Positions 24,394 to 34,300 of a DNA stretch of 46,288 bases are shown in pieces (within the stretch, counting starts at the first letter, position 1; the number at the start of each line of letters is the position of its first letter). Under the pieces are notes generated by a model. That model was not told where the DNA came from. It made no database searches and worked only from the letters and a program-made list of their open reading frames with translations. Source of the DNA: an uncultured Pirellulaceae bacterium (lineage in GTDB: Bacteria > Planctomycetota > Planctomycetia > Pirellulales > Pirellulaceae). The translations under genes and the position numbers were made by a program. The stretch covers positions 1-46,288 of the forward strand of contig CALCJM010000102.1 in NCBI GenBank assembly GCA_937967505.1, read 5' to 3'.

Positions 24394-24942
24394 ATGACAC
24401 TGATTCCAAAAATCCGGTCAAGCGACGTTAGCGCGGTCACCTCGGTTAACTCAGGCCAGTTTATCGCAGGCCAATCTCCTCCGAGATTGCGGCGACTGGC
24501 ACAGTGGGTCCAGATTGTACTGTTGGTACTGGTGCTGGTTTCGTCACCGTTCCAGTATGCGATAGCCAAGTGTCATTGCCGGGGAGAGGGTTGTTGCGGT
24601 TTTGTTGCGACAGTAAACGAGGTCGAGAACTGCTGCGGCGCGTCAACAAGAGCTTGCTGCTGTGCGACGATTGCGGGGCCTGCCGAGCAGAAGACAAGCG
24701 ACCGGCAACCAGCCGAGCAGTGCTTGCGCTGCAGCAGTCAGTGCCAATGTGGGGCGATCAAGGTTGGGCTCAGCGATAACAAAATTGGCCAGACGGACAC
24801 CGTTGACATCCCCGTCCCTCCGACACCACTGGTTTCATTGGTCATATTGAAGGACCGGCTATTTAAGTGCCCGACACAGATCGCGCTTGCCGATTTGATT
24901 CCGGTCCGTCTTCATGCATTGCTCTGCGTGTGGCTGAATTAA
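24394..24942 (+). CDS. Exported cysteine-rich hypothetical protein
   Basis: 182 residues. A hydrophobic stretch at about 38-57 (WVQIVLLVLVLVSSPF) with a likely cleavage after AIA, preceded by a long basic N-terminus, points to export or membrane anchoring. The mature part has clustered cysteines: CHCRGEGCCG, NCCG, ACCCA and CLRCSSQCQCG, then a proline-rich spacer (IPVPPTPL) and a short hydrophobic end. No family is recognised; the clusters suggest metal binding or disulfides. The ATG choice is weakly supported. It is followed 56 bases later by the even more cysteine-rich gene at 24999, and the pair probably shares a transcript and function. Confidence 0.55.
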   Translation: MTLIPKIRSSDVSAVTSVNSGQFIAGQSPPRLRRLAQWVQIVLLVLVLVSSPFQYAIAKCHCRGEGCCGFVATVNEVENCCGASTRACCCATIAGPAEQKTSDRQPAEQCLRCSSQCQCGAIKVGLSDNKIGQTDTVDIPVPPTPLVSLVILKDRLFKCPTQIALADLIPVRLHALLCVWLN

Positions 24943-24998
24943 CAGAACAGCCAAAACTGTTCCTGTTTAAATTCAACCTTTCTTGAAAGAGAAACCCT

Positions 24999-25223
24999 AT
25001 GTCAATTATTAAAATAGCCGCAATCGCATGCGCCATGCTCTTGGTGGCTGCCGCCGGATACTCGGTCGCCAGTCCCTTCACAGGACCCGCTGCCGACACA
25101 GTATGTTGTTGCGGCCCGGTGTGCCTGTGCGAATCGTGTCAGTGCGATTGTCAAAGCGACAATTGCGATTGCGAGGCCTGCTGTTGCAGCGGAGCAGTGA
25201 GCTGCGATTGCTGCGAAGAGTAA
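24999..25223 (+). CDS. Exported metallothionein-like cysteine-rich peptide
   Basis: 74 residues. Residues 1-29 form a signal peptide (IIKIAAIACAMLLVAAAGYS). The last 42 residues contain 16 cysteines in C-x-C, CC and CCC groups (CCCGPVCLCESCQCDCQSDN, then CDCEACCC and CDCCEE), spaced with Asp, Glu and Ser, and no aromatic residues. The density is that of metallothioneins, but those lack signal peptides; an exported form would act in the periplasm or on the surface. Thiol metal binding is inference. AAAGAGA precedes the ATG, and the strong terminator at 25287-25319 closes the unit. Confidence 0.72.
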   Translation: MSIIKIAAIACAMLLVAAAGYSVASPFTGPAADTVCCCGPVCLCESCQCDCQSDNCDCEACCCSGAVSCDCCEE

Positions 25224-25286
25224 GGACGATTGGGTAAGTACGATTGAGTAAATGCCATCCGGATCTGATTCCGGAATGAAAACTTG

Positions 25287-25319
25287 GCGGCACAGGCTTG
25301 GGTCTGTGCCGCTTTTTTT
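25287..25319 (+). terminator. Intrinsic terminator after the cysteine-rich genes
   Basis: GCGGCACAGGC and GTCTGTGCCGC form an 11-bp stem with a TTGG loop, followed by seven T. It lies 63 bases after the stop at 25223 in the right orientation. It also faces the end of the convergent permease gene at 25362. Confidence 0.88.
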
Positions 25320-25361
25320 ACGGAGAATGCGATCAGCAATTCCAGGCCGCATCGCGGGCAG

Positions 25362-27173
25362 TTATTTGCCAAGCGATTTGGAGACATCGGTTTGGTACGC
25401 CGAGATCGCCGGATAAATCCCCACCACAATGGCCAACAACATCATCCCGGGGACAACCAAAAACTCTGGCGAGATCGCCCATTCCAATGCCCACGTTGGC
25501 AGGTATTGGCCACCCCAGAAATTGGACAGTGGAATTTTGGGGGCAAAGTCAAAAAAGCCAACCTGCACGTTGGTGCGCTCTTCAATGATTGGGCCGAGTG
25601 CCGCGTTGAGCCCATGGCCGGCCGCCCAACCTAACATTCCCGCCAGCAACGCCATCAGCATGGCCTCGCACAACATGATCCCCATCACCTTTTGCCGGCT
25701 GGCACCGAGCGCCCGGATCACGGCAATCTCGTGACGGCGTTGAGACATGGAATTGTAGATGCCGACCAGAATTCCAATCGCCGACACAACGCAAATCATC
25801 GACGTAAGCGCCAGCAACACCCAACGGATGGGGTCAACGAAAGAGGCGAACAACGACGTTACTGTCATCACCGGGTTGATCGCCTGAGCCGCCTTTTGTG
25901 CCTTTTCAGGACGGAACGAAGACCAATCCAGTGTGGTTTCCAAATCGCCCTCGTTGATCACCGATGGCAGAAAAAAACCAACCGTATCGGTTCCATCCTC
26001 GCCAACGATGGTGCGGACCAGAATTGAGGTGACCTCTCTATTTTCCATCGGCAGCGGTTCGGGCCATTGGGTATCTTCAGCGCGAGAATCCGGACTGGAG
26101 GAATCCGGATTGGCAACTTCGGTAGATGCACTGTCGTGTGTCGAATGCGGCCCCCCGGTTTGTTGCCTGTCGTCGTCTTCCTCAGCACCACCACCGCCGC
26201 CAACCCCATTGCCGAGCTTTCCATCATCAAATTCCGCACGAGCCTTTTTTTCTCTGGCCGCCGCAGCCTTTCCCAACAGCGAATCGTCCTCCAGGCTTTT
26301 GGAATGGTCCTCCATGGACAGGAACCCTTCCATGTTAAGAAACACCGCGCGATCGTTGGCAGTCCCGGTTCGTTTCAGAATACCGACGATGTAAAAGTCA
26401 GTTCGATGGATGTGGGATCCCGGGTCGTTGGGGTCGCCATGGGTCGGCTGGAGCGTGTCACCAATTTTCAGATTCGACTTACGCGCCACCGTCTCTCCAA
26501 CCACCGCTTCGTAGTGGCCGTGCTGCTGATTGAATTCCTCAAAACAACGTCCCTCGGAGAATTCAAACTTTTTTTCGGGATCAATCGAAACCAACATTTT
26601 GTTGAAGAAATCTGGCTTGGTCGCCACGCAGCGAAACGCCGCTCCGGTGGTCTCATCGACCCAAAAATCTCCCAGATTGATCGGGACTGCGGTGTGCGTC
26701 CAATCGTAGTGAAGCCCGACCTCGTGAATCCCCAATCGCGATTCCTGTTGGGTAGAAAATGCATCTTCAAAAACGGTGTTCAGCAACGATGGCGGCTGAT
26801 CGGCGGAAGCTCCCGAGGCAAGCTGAAGTGCAGATTTTTCGTGGGCGTAAGTCTCCCAAGCGATCGAATTTTTCAATTCGCGCTGCCGCGTTTTTTCACC
26901 GCAGAACGCAAGGTAGTACTCGTAAGGTACATTTTCGACCGGCGAGGCAAGATAATAAACGGAGCTGAACGCCAACTGTAGTTCTCCGCCACGGGCGCCA
27001 ACCAGAATGTTGTAACCAAAGTTGCTGTTGTCGTTAAACGCCCGTGAGACCATGCCGTGCACGGTCAGCACGGTGACCACCATCATCACGCCCAGTGCCA
27101 TCGAGATAATCGTCAACAGCGACCCCAGGCCGCGGTGCTGAATGTTGCGCCAGGCGATCTTAAAAACGTTCAT
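25362..27173 (-). CDS. MacB-like ABC transporter permease
   Basis: 603 residues. An N-terminal helix (LLTIISMALGVMMVVTVLTV, about 19-39) after the motif FKIAWRNIQHRG is followed by an extracytoplasmic MacB-type domain, then an FtsX core with three helices (WVLLALTSMICVVSAIGILV; MLMALLAGMLGWAAG; VPGMMLLAIVVGIYPAISAY). The cytoplasmic coupling loop RRHEIAVIRALGASRQKVMG is typical. Between about residues 310 and 375 is an unusual low-complexity linker rich in Gly, Asp, Ser and Pro. The ATG overlaps the stop of the ATPase gene (ATGA), so the two form one coupled transporter. The cargo is unknown. Confidence 0.88.
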   Translation of the reverse strand: MNVFKIAWRNIQHRGLGSLLTIISMALGVMMVVTVLTVHGMVSRAFNDNSNFGYNILVGARGGELQLAFSSVYYLASPVENVPYEYYLAFCGEKTRQRELKNSIAWETYAHEKSALQLASGASADQPPSLLNTVFEDAFSTQQESRLGIHEVGLHYDWTHTAVPINLGDFWVDETTGAAFRCVATKPDFFNKMLVSIDPEKKFEFSEGRCFEEFNQQHGHYEAVVGETVARKSNLKIGDTLQPTHGDPNDPGSHIHRTDFYIVGILKRTGTANDRAVFLNMEGFLSMEDHSKSLEDDSLLGKAAAAREKKARAEFDDGKLGNGVGGGGGAEEDDDRQQTGGPHSTHDSASTEVANPDSSSPDSRAEDTQWPEPLPMENREVTSILVRTIVGEDGTDTVGFFLPSVINEGDLETTLDWSSFRPEKAQKAAQAINPVMTVTSLFASFVDPIRWVLLALTSMICVVSAIGILVGIYNSMSQRRHEIAVIRALGASRQKVMGIMLCEAMLMALLAGMLGWAAGHGLNAALGPIIEERTNVQVGFFDFAPKIPLSNFWGGQYLPTWALEWAISPEFLVVPGMMLLAIVVGIYPAISAYQTDVSKSLGK

Positions 27174-27931
27174 GCCCGCGTCTCCGGTTGCACGCCAGTC
27201 ACCGCGTCTGTTACGGCAATATCTTTGGCACTTGTCCCCACGGCCGACCGCGCGTCACGCACGACCAGGTTCAAATCTTCCAACTGGACCACGCGATCAA
27301 ATTGTTTGGCCACTTCCATCGAGTGAGTCACCAGCAACACCGAGATGTTCTCCTTGCGACAGTTCGCCCGGATCAGATCGACGACATTTTGTTGATTCTG
27401 CGGATCAACATTGGCTGTAGGTTCATCGGCCAGCAACAGTTTGGGCTCGTTGGCCAATGCGCGGGCGACGGCGACACGCTGGCGTTCGCCAACCGAAAGC
27501 TGCCCGGGTTTGTTGCCCAACCGATGCCCAAGACCAACCTCATTGAGCAAACTGTCGGCGCGAGCCGGGTCAATTTTCTTTTTAGCGAACGTCATTCCCA
27601 GCAGCACATTTTCCAGTGCCGAAAATCCGTCCAATAAATTGAAGGTCTGAAAAACGTACCCCAGTTTGTCGGCGCGAATACGATCGCGGACCACTTCGGA
27701 GTACTTGGTCAATTCGACGTTATCCAAAATGACTTTGCCCGAATCAGGTTTGGTCAGGCCGGCGATAATATGCAGCAGCGTGGTTTTCCCGCATCCACTG
27801 GGGCCCAACAAAACCACTTGCTCGCCCGCATCAACGCGAAACTCGGGCACGTCGAGAATCGGAACGCGCGGCCCCTCCGGTTGGAGAAAGCTCTTTTTGA
27901 TATTGGCAAGTTCCAGCATGGGGTTGTGCAT
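27170..27931 (-). CDS. ABC transporter ATP-binding protein
   Basis: 253 residues from the ATG at 27931; a longer reading to 28078 has no family support. Walker A GPSGCGKTT (43-51), Q-loop YVFQTFNLLDGF, signature LSVGERQRVAVARAL (Val in place of the usual first Gly), Walker B LLLADEPTA and the switch His in LVTHS are seen. It is of the LolD/MacB type and pairs with the permease, whose start overlaps its stop by 4 bp. The gap 27932-28252 upstream holds a terminator-like hairpin and a family B repeat but no gene. Confidence 0.9.
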   Translation of the reverse strand: MHNPMLELANIKKSFLQPEGPRVPILDVPEFRVDAGEQVVLLGPSGCGKTTLLHIIAGLTKPDSGKVILDNVELTKYSEVVRDRIRADKLGYVFQTFNLLDGFSALENVLLGMTFAKKKIDPARADSLLNEVGLGHRLGNKPGQLSVGERQRVAVARALANEPKLLLADEPTANVDPQNQQNVVDLIRANCRKENISVLLVTHSMEVAKQFDRVVQLEDLNLVVRDARSAVGTSAKDIAVTDAVTGVQPETRA

Positions 27932-28084
27932 TCCGGTTATACCCACCGGCGGTTGGACAGGATTTGAACTGCAACCAATATAGCCGGATTGGTGCGTAGT
28001 TCGATACGGGTGGTCGCGCGAATGGTTCACACCGCCGTATTTTGATGAACAATAATCAACAGAAAACAGAGCCCCCAAAAACAG

Positions 28085-28117
28085 AAAATCCCCGGTACTC
28101 TCATGCGAATCCCGGGG
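28085..28117 (-). terminator. Likely terminator for the oxidoreductase gene
   Basis: Read on the minus strand, CCCCGG and CCGGGG form a 6-bp GC stem around a 16-base loop, followed by ATTTTCTGTTTTT. It lies about 135 bases after the stop of the oxidoreductase gene, beyond the family B repeat. The long loop makes it a moderate call. Confidence 0.45.
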
Positions 28118-28151
28118 CTTAAGGTCTCATTAAGTTTGTTTCCACACTTTA

Positions 28152-28255
28152 GGCGACTGGCAGTTAGGAATTTACCATCCGTTGGCGACGCGGCCAGCGT
28201 CGGAGCGAAGCTGGCAGCATCACCAACGGTAAGCTTTTAACTGCCGATCGCTTTA
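28152..28255. repeat. Fold-back repeat, family B, copy 2
   Basis: Same 104-base length as 2616-2719, with about 13 differences by eye. The inner arms GCGGCCAGC/GCTGGCAGC and outer arms CTGGCAGTTAGGAATTTACC and GGTAAGCTTTTAACTGCC are kept. Its right end overlaps the stop codon of the oxidoreductase gene (28253-28255). Confidence 0.7.
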
Positions 28256-29662
28256 GCTGTTTGCGGTGGCAGCCTGCCGCGGCTCCATCTCAATTTCGTA
28301 TCCCTTGCGATACGGGCGTGCGAGCATAGAATTGGCAACCTCGTCACCGATAATTTGCTCGGACTTGTCGTCCCACTTGATCGCGCGTCCCAAACGGGCC
28401 GCGATTCCAGTCAGGTGGCAGATATTCAACATTCTCATGTGCGAATGAACATCGGAGACAGGCTCTTTCCTTTCATCGACGCATTTGAGAAAATTGGCCC
28501 AGTGTGCCTTGCGTTCATTTTCGATCAAATCGAACCCCTTGTAGGCATCTTTGATGGCGTCTTCGGGCAATGGATTGGATTCCAGATCCTCGACGGGCTT
28601 GCCCACCAGTTTGCCGCGATTGACAAAAATCTTGCCCTTGTCGCCCTCAATCATTACACCGTTGCCGGTGTCGTTGCGGATGACCAGCTCAGCCCCTTCG
28701 GCGAATTTGACGGTGTAGTTAAAACTGGTCGCGGTATTGTAGCGATCATTCTGCACGGGTACTCCGTCTTTGAACTCGACCGGATGTTTGGCCGTTCCAT
28801 CAATGGAGACCACCGCGTTGCTCTGCCCGTTGGCCGCCAGCGCCCAGGCAGCAATATCAACGTGATGAGCACCCCAGTCGGTCAATTTCCCTCCGGAGTA
28901 TTCGTACCACCAGCGAAATTTATAATGGCCGTTGGTCGGATCACTCAACCTTTTCTTCTCGCTCTCAAACTTCATCCAGCGGTAATCGGCAGCCGGAGCC
29001 GGACCCAACCAGCGATCCCAGTCGAGCCCCTTGGGTACATCAGCGACAGGAATGGCAGCGCTGGCAGGAGCACCACCGATGGCGGCAGACATTCGTTTAA
29101 TTTTTCCCAAACGACCTTGCTTGACTAGGGCAATCGCCTTGGTGAACAAGTTAAAGGTGCTGCGTTGTTGGGTTCCAACCTGCACAACACGTCCGGTTTC
29201 TTCTTGGATGCGACGAATCAATTTGCCTTCATCGACCGTCAGCGTCAGAGGTTTTTCGCAGTAGATATCTTTGCCGGCAAGCAGCGCTTCAACGACCGGT
29301 TTCGTGTGCCAGTGGTCAGGCGTGGCAATGTGCAGGACTTTGATGTCATCGCGTTCAAGAATTTTACGGTAGTCGTCGTACATGTCGGCCTTACCCTTGC
29401 TCAACCGACCGTTGGCAGACCGTTGTCGATTTTTGTCCGCGTCAGCGATAGCGACCACGTCCACCCATTGAGAGGCTGCTTTCAGGTTACCGATGCCCAT
29501 TCCACCGGCACCAATCAGCCCAATAGGCACACGGTCATTTTTACTGCCGGTGGCGAAAGCCAGACCGGGTTGGGCGGAAAAGAAATAAGGCATCGAGATG
29601 CCGGCCGCCGCAACAGAAGAAGCCTTCAGAAACTGGCGGCGATTTTTACTGGTTGAACTCAC
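28253..29662 (-). CDS. Gfo/Idh/MocA family oxidoreductase with Tat signal
   Basis: 469 residues from a GTG at 29662, chosen because AAGGGGAG sits 6 bases upstream and the Tat motif NRRQFLK (7-13) then falls near the start; a longer upstream reading is unlikely. The Tat signal and hydrophobic stretch (VAAAGISMPYFF) predict periplasmic export in folded form. The Rossmann fold shows GAGGMG at 51-56, the EKP motif at 136-138 and a C-terminal alpha/beta domain with DWGAHHVDIAAW. The family uses NAD(P) to oxidise or reduce sugars and related compounds; planctomycetes encode many with unknown substrates. The repeat at 28152-28255 abuts its end. Confidence 0.9.
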   Translation of the reverse strand: MSSTSKNRRQFLKASSVAAAGISMPYFFSAQPGLAFATGSKNDRVPIGLIGAGGMGIGNLKAASQWVDVVAIADADKNRQRSANGRLSKGKADMYDDYRKILERDDIKVLHIATPDHWHTKPVVEALLAGKDIYCEKPLTLTVDEGKLIRRIQEETGRVVQVGTQQRSTFNLFTKAIALVKQGRLGKIKRMSAAIGGAPASAAIPVADVPKGLDWDRWLGPAPAADYRWMKFESEKKRLSDPTNGHYKFRWWYEYSGGKLTDWGAHHVDIAAWALAANGQSNAVVSIDGTAKHPVEFKDGVPVQNDRYNTATSFNYTVKFAEGAELVIRNDTGNGVMIEGDKGKIFVNRGKLVGKPVEDLESNPLPEDAIKDAYKGFDLIENERKAHWANFLKCVDERKEPVSDVHSHMRMLNICHLTGIAARLGRAIKWDDKSEQIIGDEVANSMLARPYRKGYEIEMEPRQAATANS

Positions 29663-29918
29663 AAGACTCCCCTTTGGAAAATGAAATGGTTGCACATTGA
29701 AACCCGCCAGCGACGCGGCAAGGCCCCCGGCGCACTTCGACACACGTTTAATTTGTTGATTTAATGACCATGTTGACCATGTATTGTGAACTGAATTTAG
29801 GTCTGTGAAGCCCTCCTTCACAGCCCTCAAGCGACAAAATCCACCCGACAGTGCAATTTTCTCTGACCGGCTTGCACTGCTTTTTTGTTCCGGGCAGGCG
29901 AAATGACAAACTTTCAGC

Positions 29919-30437
29919 TCAGCGCCGGTTGGCCGATTTCATCTGCCGGTCCATTTCGCGTTTGGCATCGGTCTGTTTATTTGACTCGCGTTTATCGTGG
30001 AGCTTTTTCCCCCGGCAAACTCCAACCAGCACTTTTACCAGCCCTCGCGCGTTGAAATACATGGCCAGCGGCACAAGCGTCATGCCTTGGGTAAGCGACT
30101 TTTCGGTAAGCTTGTCCAGTTCCTTACGATTGACCAGCAGTTTCCTTGAACGCTTGGGCTTGTGATTCCAGAAGCTGGCCTGGCGGTATTCAGCAATGTC
30201 GGCCCCGATCAGCCACAATTCACCTTTTTCAATGCGCACATAGGCCTCATTCAGCGAGATGCTACCTTCTCTCAGGCTTTTGACCTCACTGCCGATCAGG
30301 ACGACGCCGCACTCGATTTGCTGAAGGATTTCGTATTTGTGCCGCGCTTTGCGATTTTCGGTGATTTTTTTGGAAGCGTCGGCGGCCTTCTTGCGATCCG
30401 CAGCTTTCTTCTTGTTTTTATTTTTCTTGGCTGCCAT
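29919..30437 (-). CDS. smpB: SsrA-binding protein SmpB
   Basis: 172 residues from the ATG at 30437; a TTG six bases earlier is possible. The core is typical: NRKARHKYEILQQIECGVVL, GSEVKSLREGSISLNEAYVR, then LIGADIAEYRQASFWNHKPK, RKLLVNRKEL and the end GLVKVLVGVCRGKKLHDKRE. SmpB binds tmRNA and rescues stalled ribosomes. A lysine- and alanine-rich extension of about 28 residues precedes the core. It stands alone; no ssrA gene is visible in the window. The downstream gap 29663-29918 holds two hairpins (29803-29823 and 29849-29879) but no gene. Confidence 0.95.
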   Translation of the reverse strand: MAAKKNKNKKKAADRKKAADASKKITENRKARHKYEILQQIECGVVLIGSEVKSLREGSISLNEAYVRIEKGELWLIGADIAEYRQASFWNHKPKRSRKLLVNRKELDKLTEKSLTQGMTLVPLAMYFNARGLVKVLVGVCRGKKLHDKRESNKQTDAKREMDRQMKSANRR

Positions 30438-30680
30438 AAGCAAGATGATAGCTCAACGCATGTGTCTAATTAATGGGCAAGCACTCAAATGGTCAGGATT
30501 GGCCCATCTTTTTTCTATTCAAAAAGGGGGCTGGTGTTCTCACCAACCCGATCGCCCCCCGTGGTTTGTCTGAATTGAATTTTAGGGTAAATGGATTCCA
30601 ATGCGCACCGCCGCATCTTCGATTTTCATCAATAGCGAACATAACCTATTTGTGTGTCCGTGCTGGCTCAAAGCCTTCAT

Positions 30681-30931
30681 AGCGTCAGCAAAAAAACGTA
30701 GCTACCGTCGCCAGACGGTGGAGCACCAGAGACAACGACACTTCAGATGGCCACCAACCCACAAACCCAGTCCACGCTCTGGCGAGCGTAGCCACATACC
30801 TATCCACACGAGCGTCAGCAAAAAAACGTAGCTACCGTCGCCAGACGGTGGAGCACCAGAGACAACGATACTTCAGATAGCCACCAGCCCACAAACCCAA
30901 TCCACGCTCTGGCGAGCGTAGCCACATACCT
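30681..30931. repeat. Two tandem 130-bp repeats made of family A units
   Basis: Copy 1 starts at 30681 and copy 2 at 30811 (both AGCGTCAGCAAAAAAACGTA); they differ at a handful of positions. Each has a left half-unit GTAGCTACCGTCGCCAGACG and a right half-unit TCCACGCTCTGGCGAGCGTA, which are roughly inverted copies of the family A repeat, with about 65 bases between. They lie in the gene-free stretch 30438-31372 between smpB and the giant gene. Confidence 0.85.
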
Positions 30932-31372
30932 ACACTCCCGTGATGCAAAGAACAACCACCAAAGCCGGGGGGTTTGCAACGTAAAAACAATTTGAACATT
31001 CTTTGCGCACAAAAGAAAATGAAGTCGAGCACAAAGACACCATTTTCAAAAAATCGATCCACCTTACTCTTGCGCTCTGTCGATCGTTGCTTTCTGATAA
31101 ATAACTTGGGAAAAGTGTCATGTCAGGTTGAAAGTCGCCTGAACCTTTACTATCACTTGGGACTCCTTGCGTGACATGCCGTACAAACTCTTTGCACGCC
31201 AGATCGCAAAGCTTTAACCGAACTGCTCCAAAAACAAAAACGCTAACAGCGTTTAAAGCACTCGGCCACCACCCCCACTTCCATTACCACTCTCGTCGCG
31301 TCCGGGCCATGATCAACACTTGATCGCCCTCATTTCCCAAGCGCCGACGATACAATCTTTTGGCAAAACCCC
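30932..31372 (+). other. Gene-free leader of the giant gene
   Basis: About 440 bases without a supported gene. The only structure I see is the short palindrome AAACGCTAACAGCGTTT at 31238-31254, about 120 bases before the giant gene's ATG. The promoter should lie here, but I cannot name a clear -35/-10 pair. Open frames on the minus strand run through the repeats and look spurious. Confidence 0.4.
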
Positions 31373-34300
31373 ATGAAGCTCCCTCTGCACAGTTGGAAAA
31401 AAACGATCGGCAATCTTGGCTACAAAGTCGTTAAAAAGAGAGCCCCTTCCACCTTCCGCAAAAACGTAAAACGGGAGCAGGAACGTTCACAACAGCAGTA
31501 CGGGACACTCGAACCACGCCAGATGCTGGCTGGAGACACCGGGCTAACACTCCAATCGGAGCTCAATCAGGTTTTCGTGACCGCCGCCGACCCACTGGTG
31601 GTCCGTACCGGGCAACTGGACGCCAATTTGACCCAAGACGCCGCCATCCTGTCGGCAAATGGCCGGCTGACCATTGCCACCAACGGTAACGATAACTCGT
31701 GGCAGACACGCCAAACAACCGATCTGGGCATCCCCAACGCACAGGCGATGGAACTGGCGCTGATTAACGACGACCCATTTCCAGACCTAGTAATCCAAAG
31801 CAGCGCCGGTTTGCACTTGGCCATCAACGATGGCGACGGGAATTTCTCGGTCTCTGAAACCTTGACTCCACTGGCACCCGGGGCGTTTGCCAGCCCCGCC
31901 AACCTGAACGGTCAACCGCTCAGAATCGCCACCGGATTTTTTAACGCCGACACCAACCTCGATATCGCGGCGATTGCCCCCGGCACCGACCAACTGGTCA
32001 CCTACCTCGGCAACCAGGACGGAACGTTCTCCGATCCGGTCATTCAATCAACCGGCGGTGATACCCCCACGTCCCTGATTGCTGGAGACTTTGTCGGTGA
32101 TGCCTTCCCCGATTTCGCCGTCGGGCACACTGACGGCACCGTCACCTTCATTCAAAACGAAGGCGGTACCTCATTTACCAATCGTGCGGACCTGACGGTG
32201 GGCGGCTTCAGCGCCGTCACCGATCTGGCCAGTGAAGACATTGATGATGACGGGGACACCGATATCGTCGTGGCCAGCGGTGACCAACTGACGCTGCTAC
32301 AGAACCAGCGCGTGGAACAGAACGTTACGCCCGTGCTGATCAACGGTAGTTTCGGTCGGGGGCTGAGTGCATGGAATACAGAAATCACCGGTCAGCCGAC
32401 CCAATTTGTGGCCGGGTCGGTCAACGCGCAAAACGGATTCGTCCAGCTGATTGAAAACCAGTCATTCCTCGTGTCGATCAATCAGAGTTTTATTGTCCCT
32501 GCTGCACCGGAGAAGATCGAGGTCGATATCCTGTCGCTGGGCCTGGAGGATCCGGCCGGAGGTATCCCGGACGCGTTTGAGATTTCGATTCTGGACGCTG
32601 ACGGCAATGCGCTGGTCCCGACCTTTCGCCCCAACGCGACCTCGTTCTTTAACGTCAACCCCGGCAATGCAGTCTCGTTGGCGCCCGGTGTGACGTTTGA
32701 TGGCACCACCGTGTCGGTTGATATTTCCGGTATTCCGGCGGGAACTGCCGCCACGATTTTCTTCGATTTGGTCGGTAACGGGCCCGGTAATCGGTCCACC
32801 GTCGCGTTTGACAATGTGCGCGTGACGCCGGAAAACAAATTTGACAGTTCGTTCGTGCCGGTGACACTGGCCGGGCCATTCGTTAACGCCAATCGGGTCA
32901 TCATCGATGATGTCGATGGCGACGGAAATCAGGACATCGTTGCCACCGACAGTTCGATCGGGGGTGGCCCAGATCAATTGCTGGTCTTCAACGGACGCAG
33001 CACTCCGGACCAGACTCCCAATTTTGACCGCACCGAAGTAGATCTTTCCGGTTCCGGTACGGGGCTGGTGTCACTTGACAGCGCGCCGCTGTCCGCCGGC
33101 GACGATGTCAGCGACGTGGTGGTGATTGCGAATTCAGGAGTCGCACTGTCTCCTCTGGCCGCCGACGTGACCGCACCTCAGGCGGATCTGGTCAGCCCTG
33201 TGGCCGACCAAACCAATACCGGGCAGGTCTCCCGAATCGACGTGCGCTTCGATGAACCGATGCGCAACATCGCCGTCACCGACGGTGCGTCAGTCACGCG
33301 CCCGGAAAACTACACACTGCTGGCTTACGGTGCCGACGGAGTCCGGGGAACGACCGATGACACCACCATTGCCGTCACCGCCGTCAGTTACGATGGGCTG
33401 ACCGGAATCGCCAGTCTGACTCCCGACGCGTCTGCCATTCCGCTGGCCGATGGAATCTACGAAGTGGTGCTCAACAGCGCTCAACTGCGCGACACCAGCG
33501 ATAATCTGCTCAATGCTGGCAATCCGGTTTCCTTCACTTTCACCATGAACGGGCAGGGACCACAGATCCTGCCAATCAGCGCGGTGACCGGCAATGAAGG
33601 TGCCATCGTTGAAGTGCGGGCGGACTTCCTTGATGACGGGGGCGCATTGCCGTACAACGCCCAGATCAATTGGGGCGATGGATCGATCACACCCGCCAAC
33701 ATGATCGATTTCCAGGCCGGTGCCGGCATCATCACGGCCAGCCACATCTACGCCGACAACGCCACCTACGATATTACCATCACGGTGCAGGATGCCGCCG
33801 GGGTGACCACCCAGGCATTCACGACCGCCACGATCAGCAATGTCGCGCCGCGTGCCGTGGCGGTCCCCGACCTGACGGTCAATCAAAACCAGTCGATCGA
33901 TCAGGTGATTGTCGATTTCACGGATCCCGGTTTCCTGAATATCAACACGTTGACCGAGGAGACCTTCAGCGCTTCGATCAACTGGGGTGACGGCACCACC
34001 GGTGTCGGCGCGGTAACATTTGCAACCGGCGTCCCCGGCACGCCCACCACGGGCACCGTTTCAGGAACGCATGCTTGGTCCGCCCCCGGAAGCTATCAAG
34101 TGTCAGTGACAATCACCGACGATGACGGCGGCACGGCGACTGTCCAGTTGACGGTCCAGGTACTGAACAGCGCGCCAGTTGTCGATCCCCTGCCCGAAAT
34201 CACCGCCGACGAAGGCGCATCGGTCACGCTCTCGGGGACCTTCCGCGACGCCACCTTCGCCGACGACGACACCGCTGACAGCTACACCGCCACCATCGAT

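Noticed and set aside
27932..28078. Longer start for the second ABC ATPase
   Set aside because: The added 49 residues have no ABC features; the ATG at 27931 puts the protein start where the family begins.
30681..30931. Possible CRISPR array
   Set aside because: There are only two 130-bp units, with almost no spacer variation between them and inverted halves inside each; no cas gene is near.
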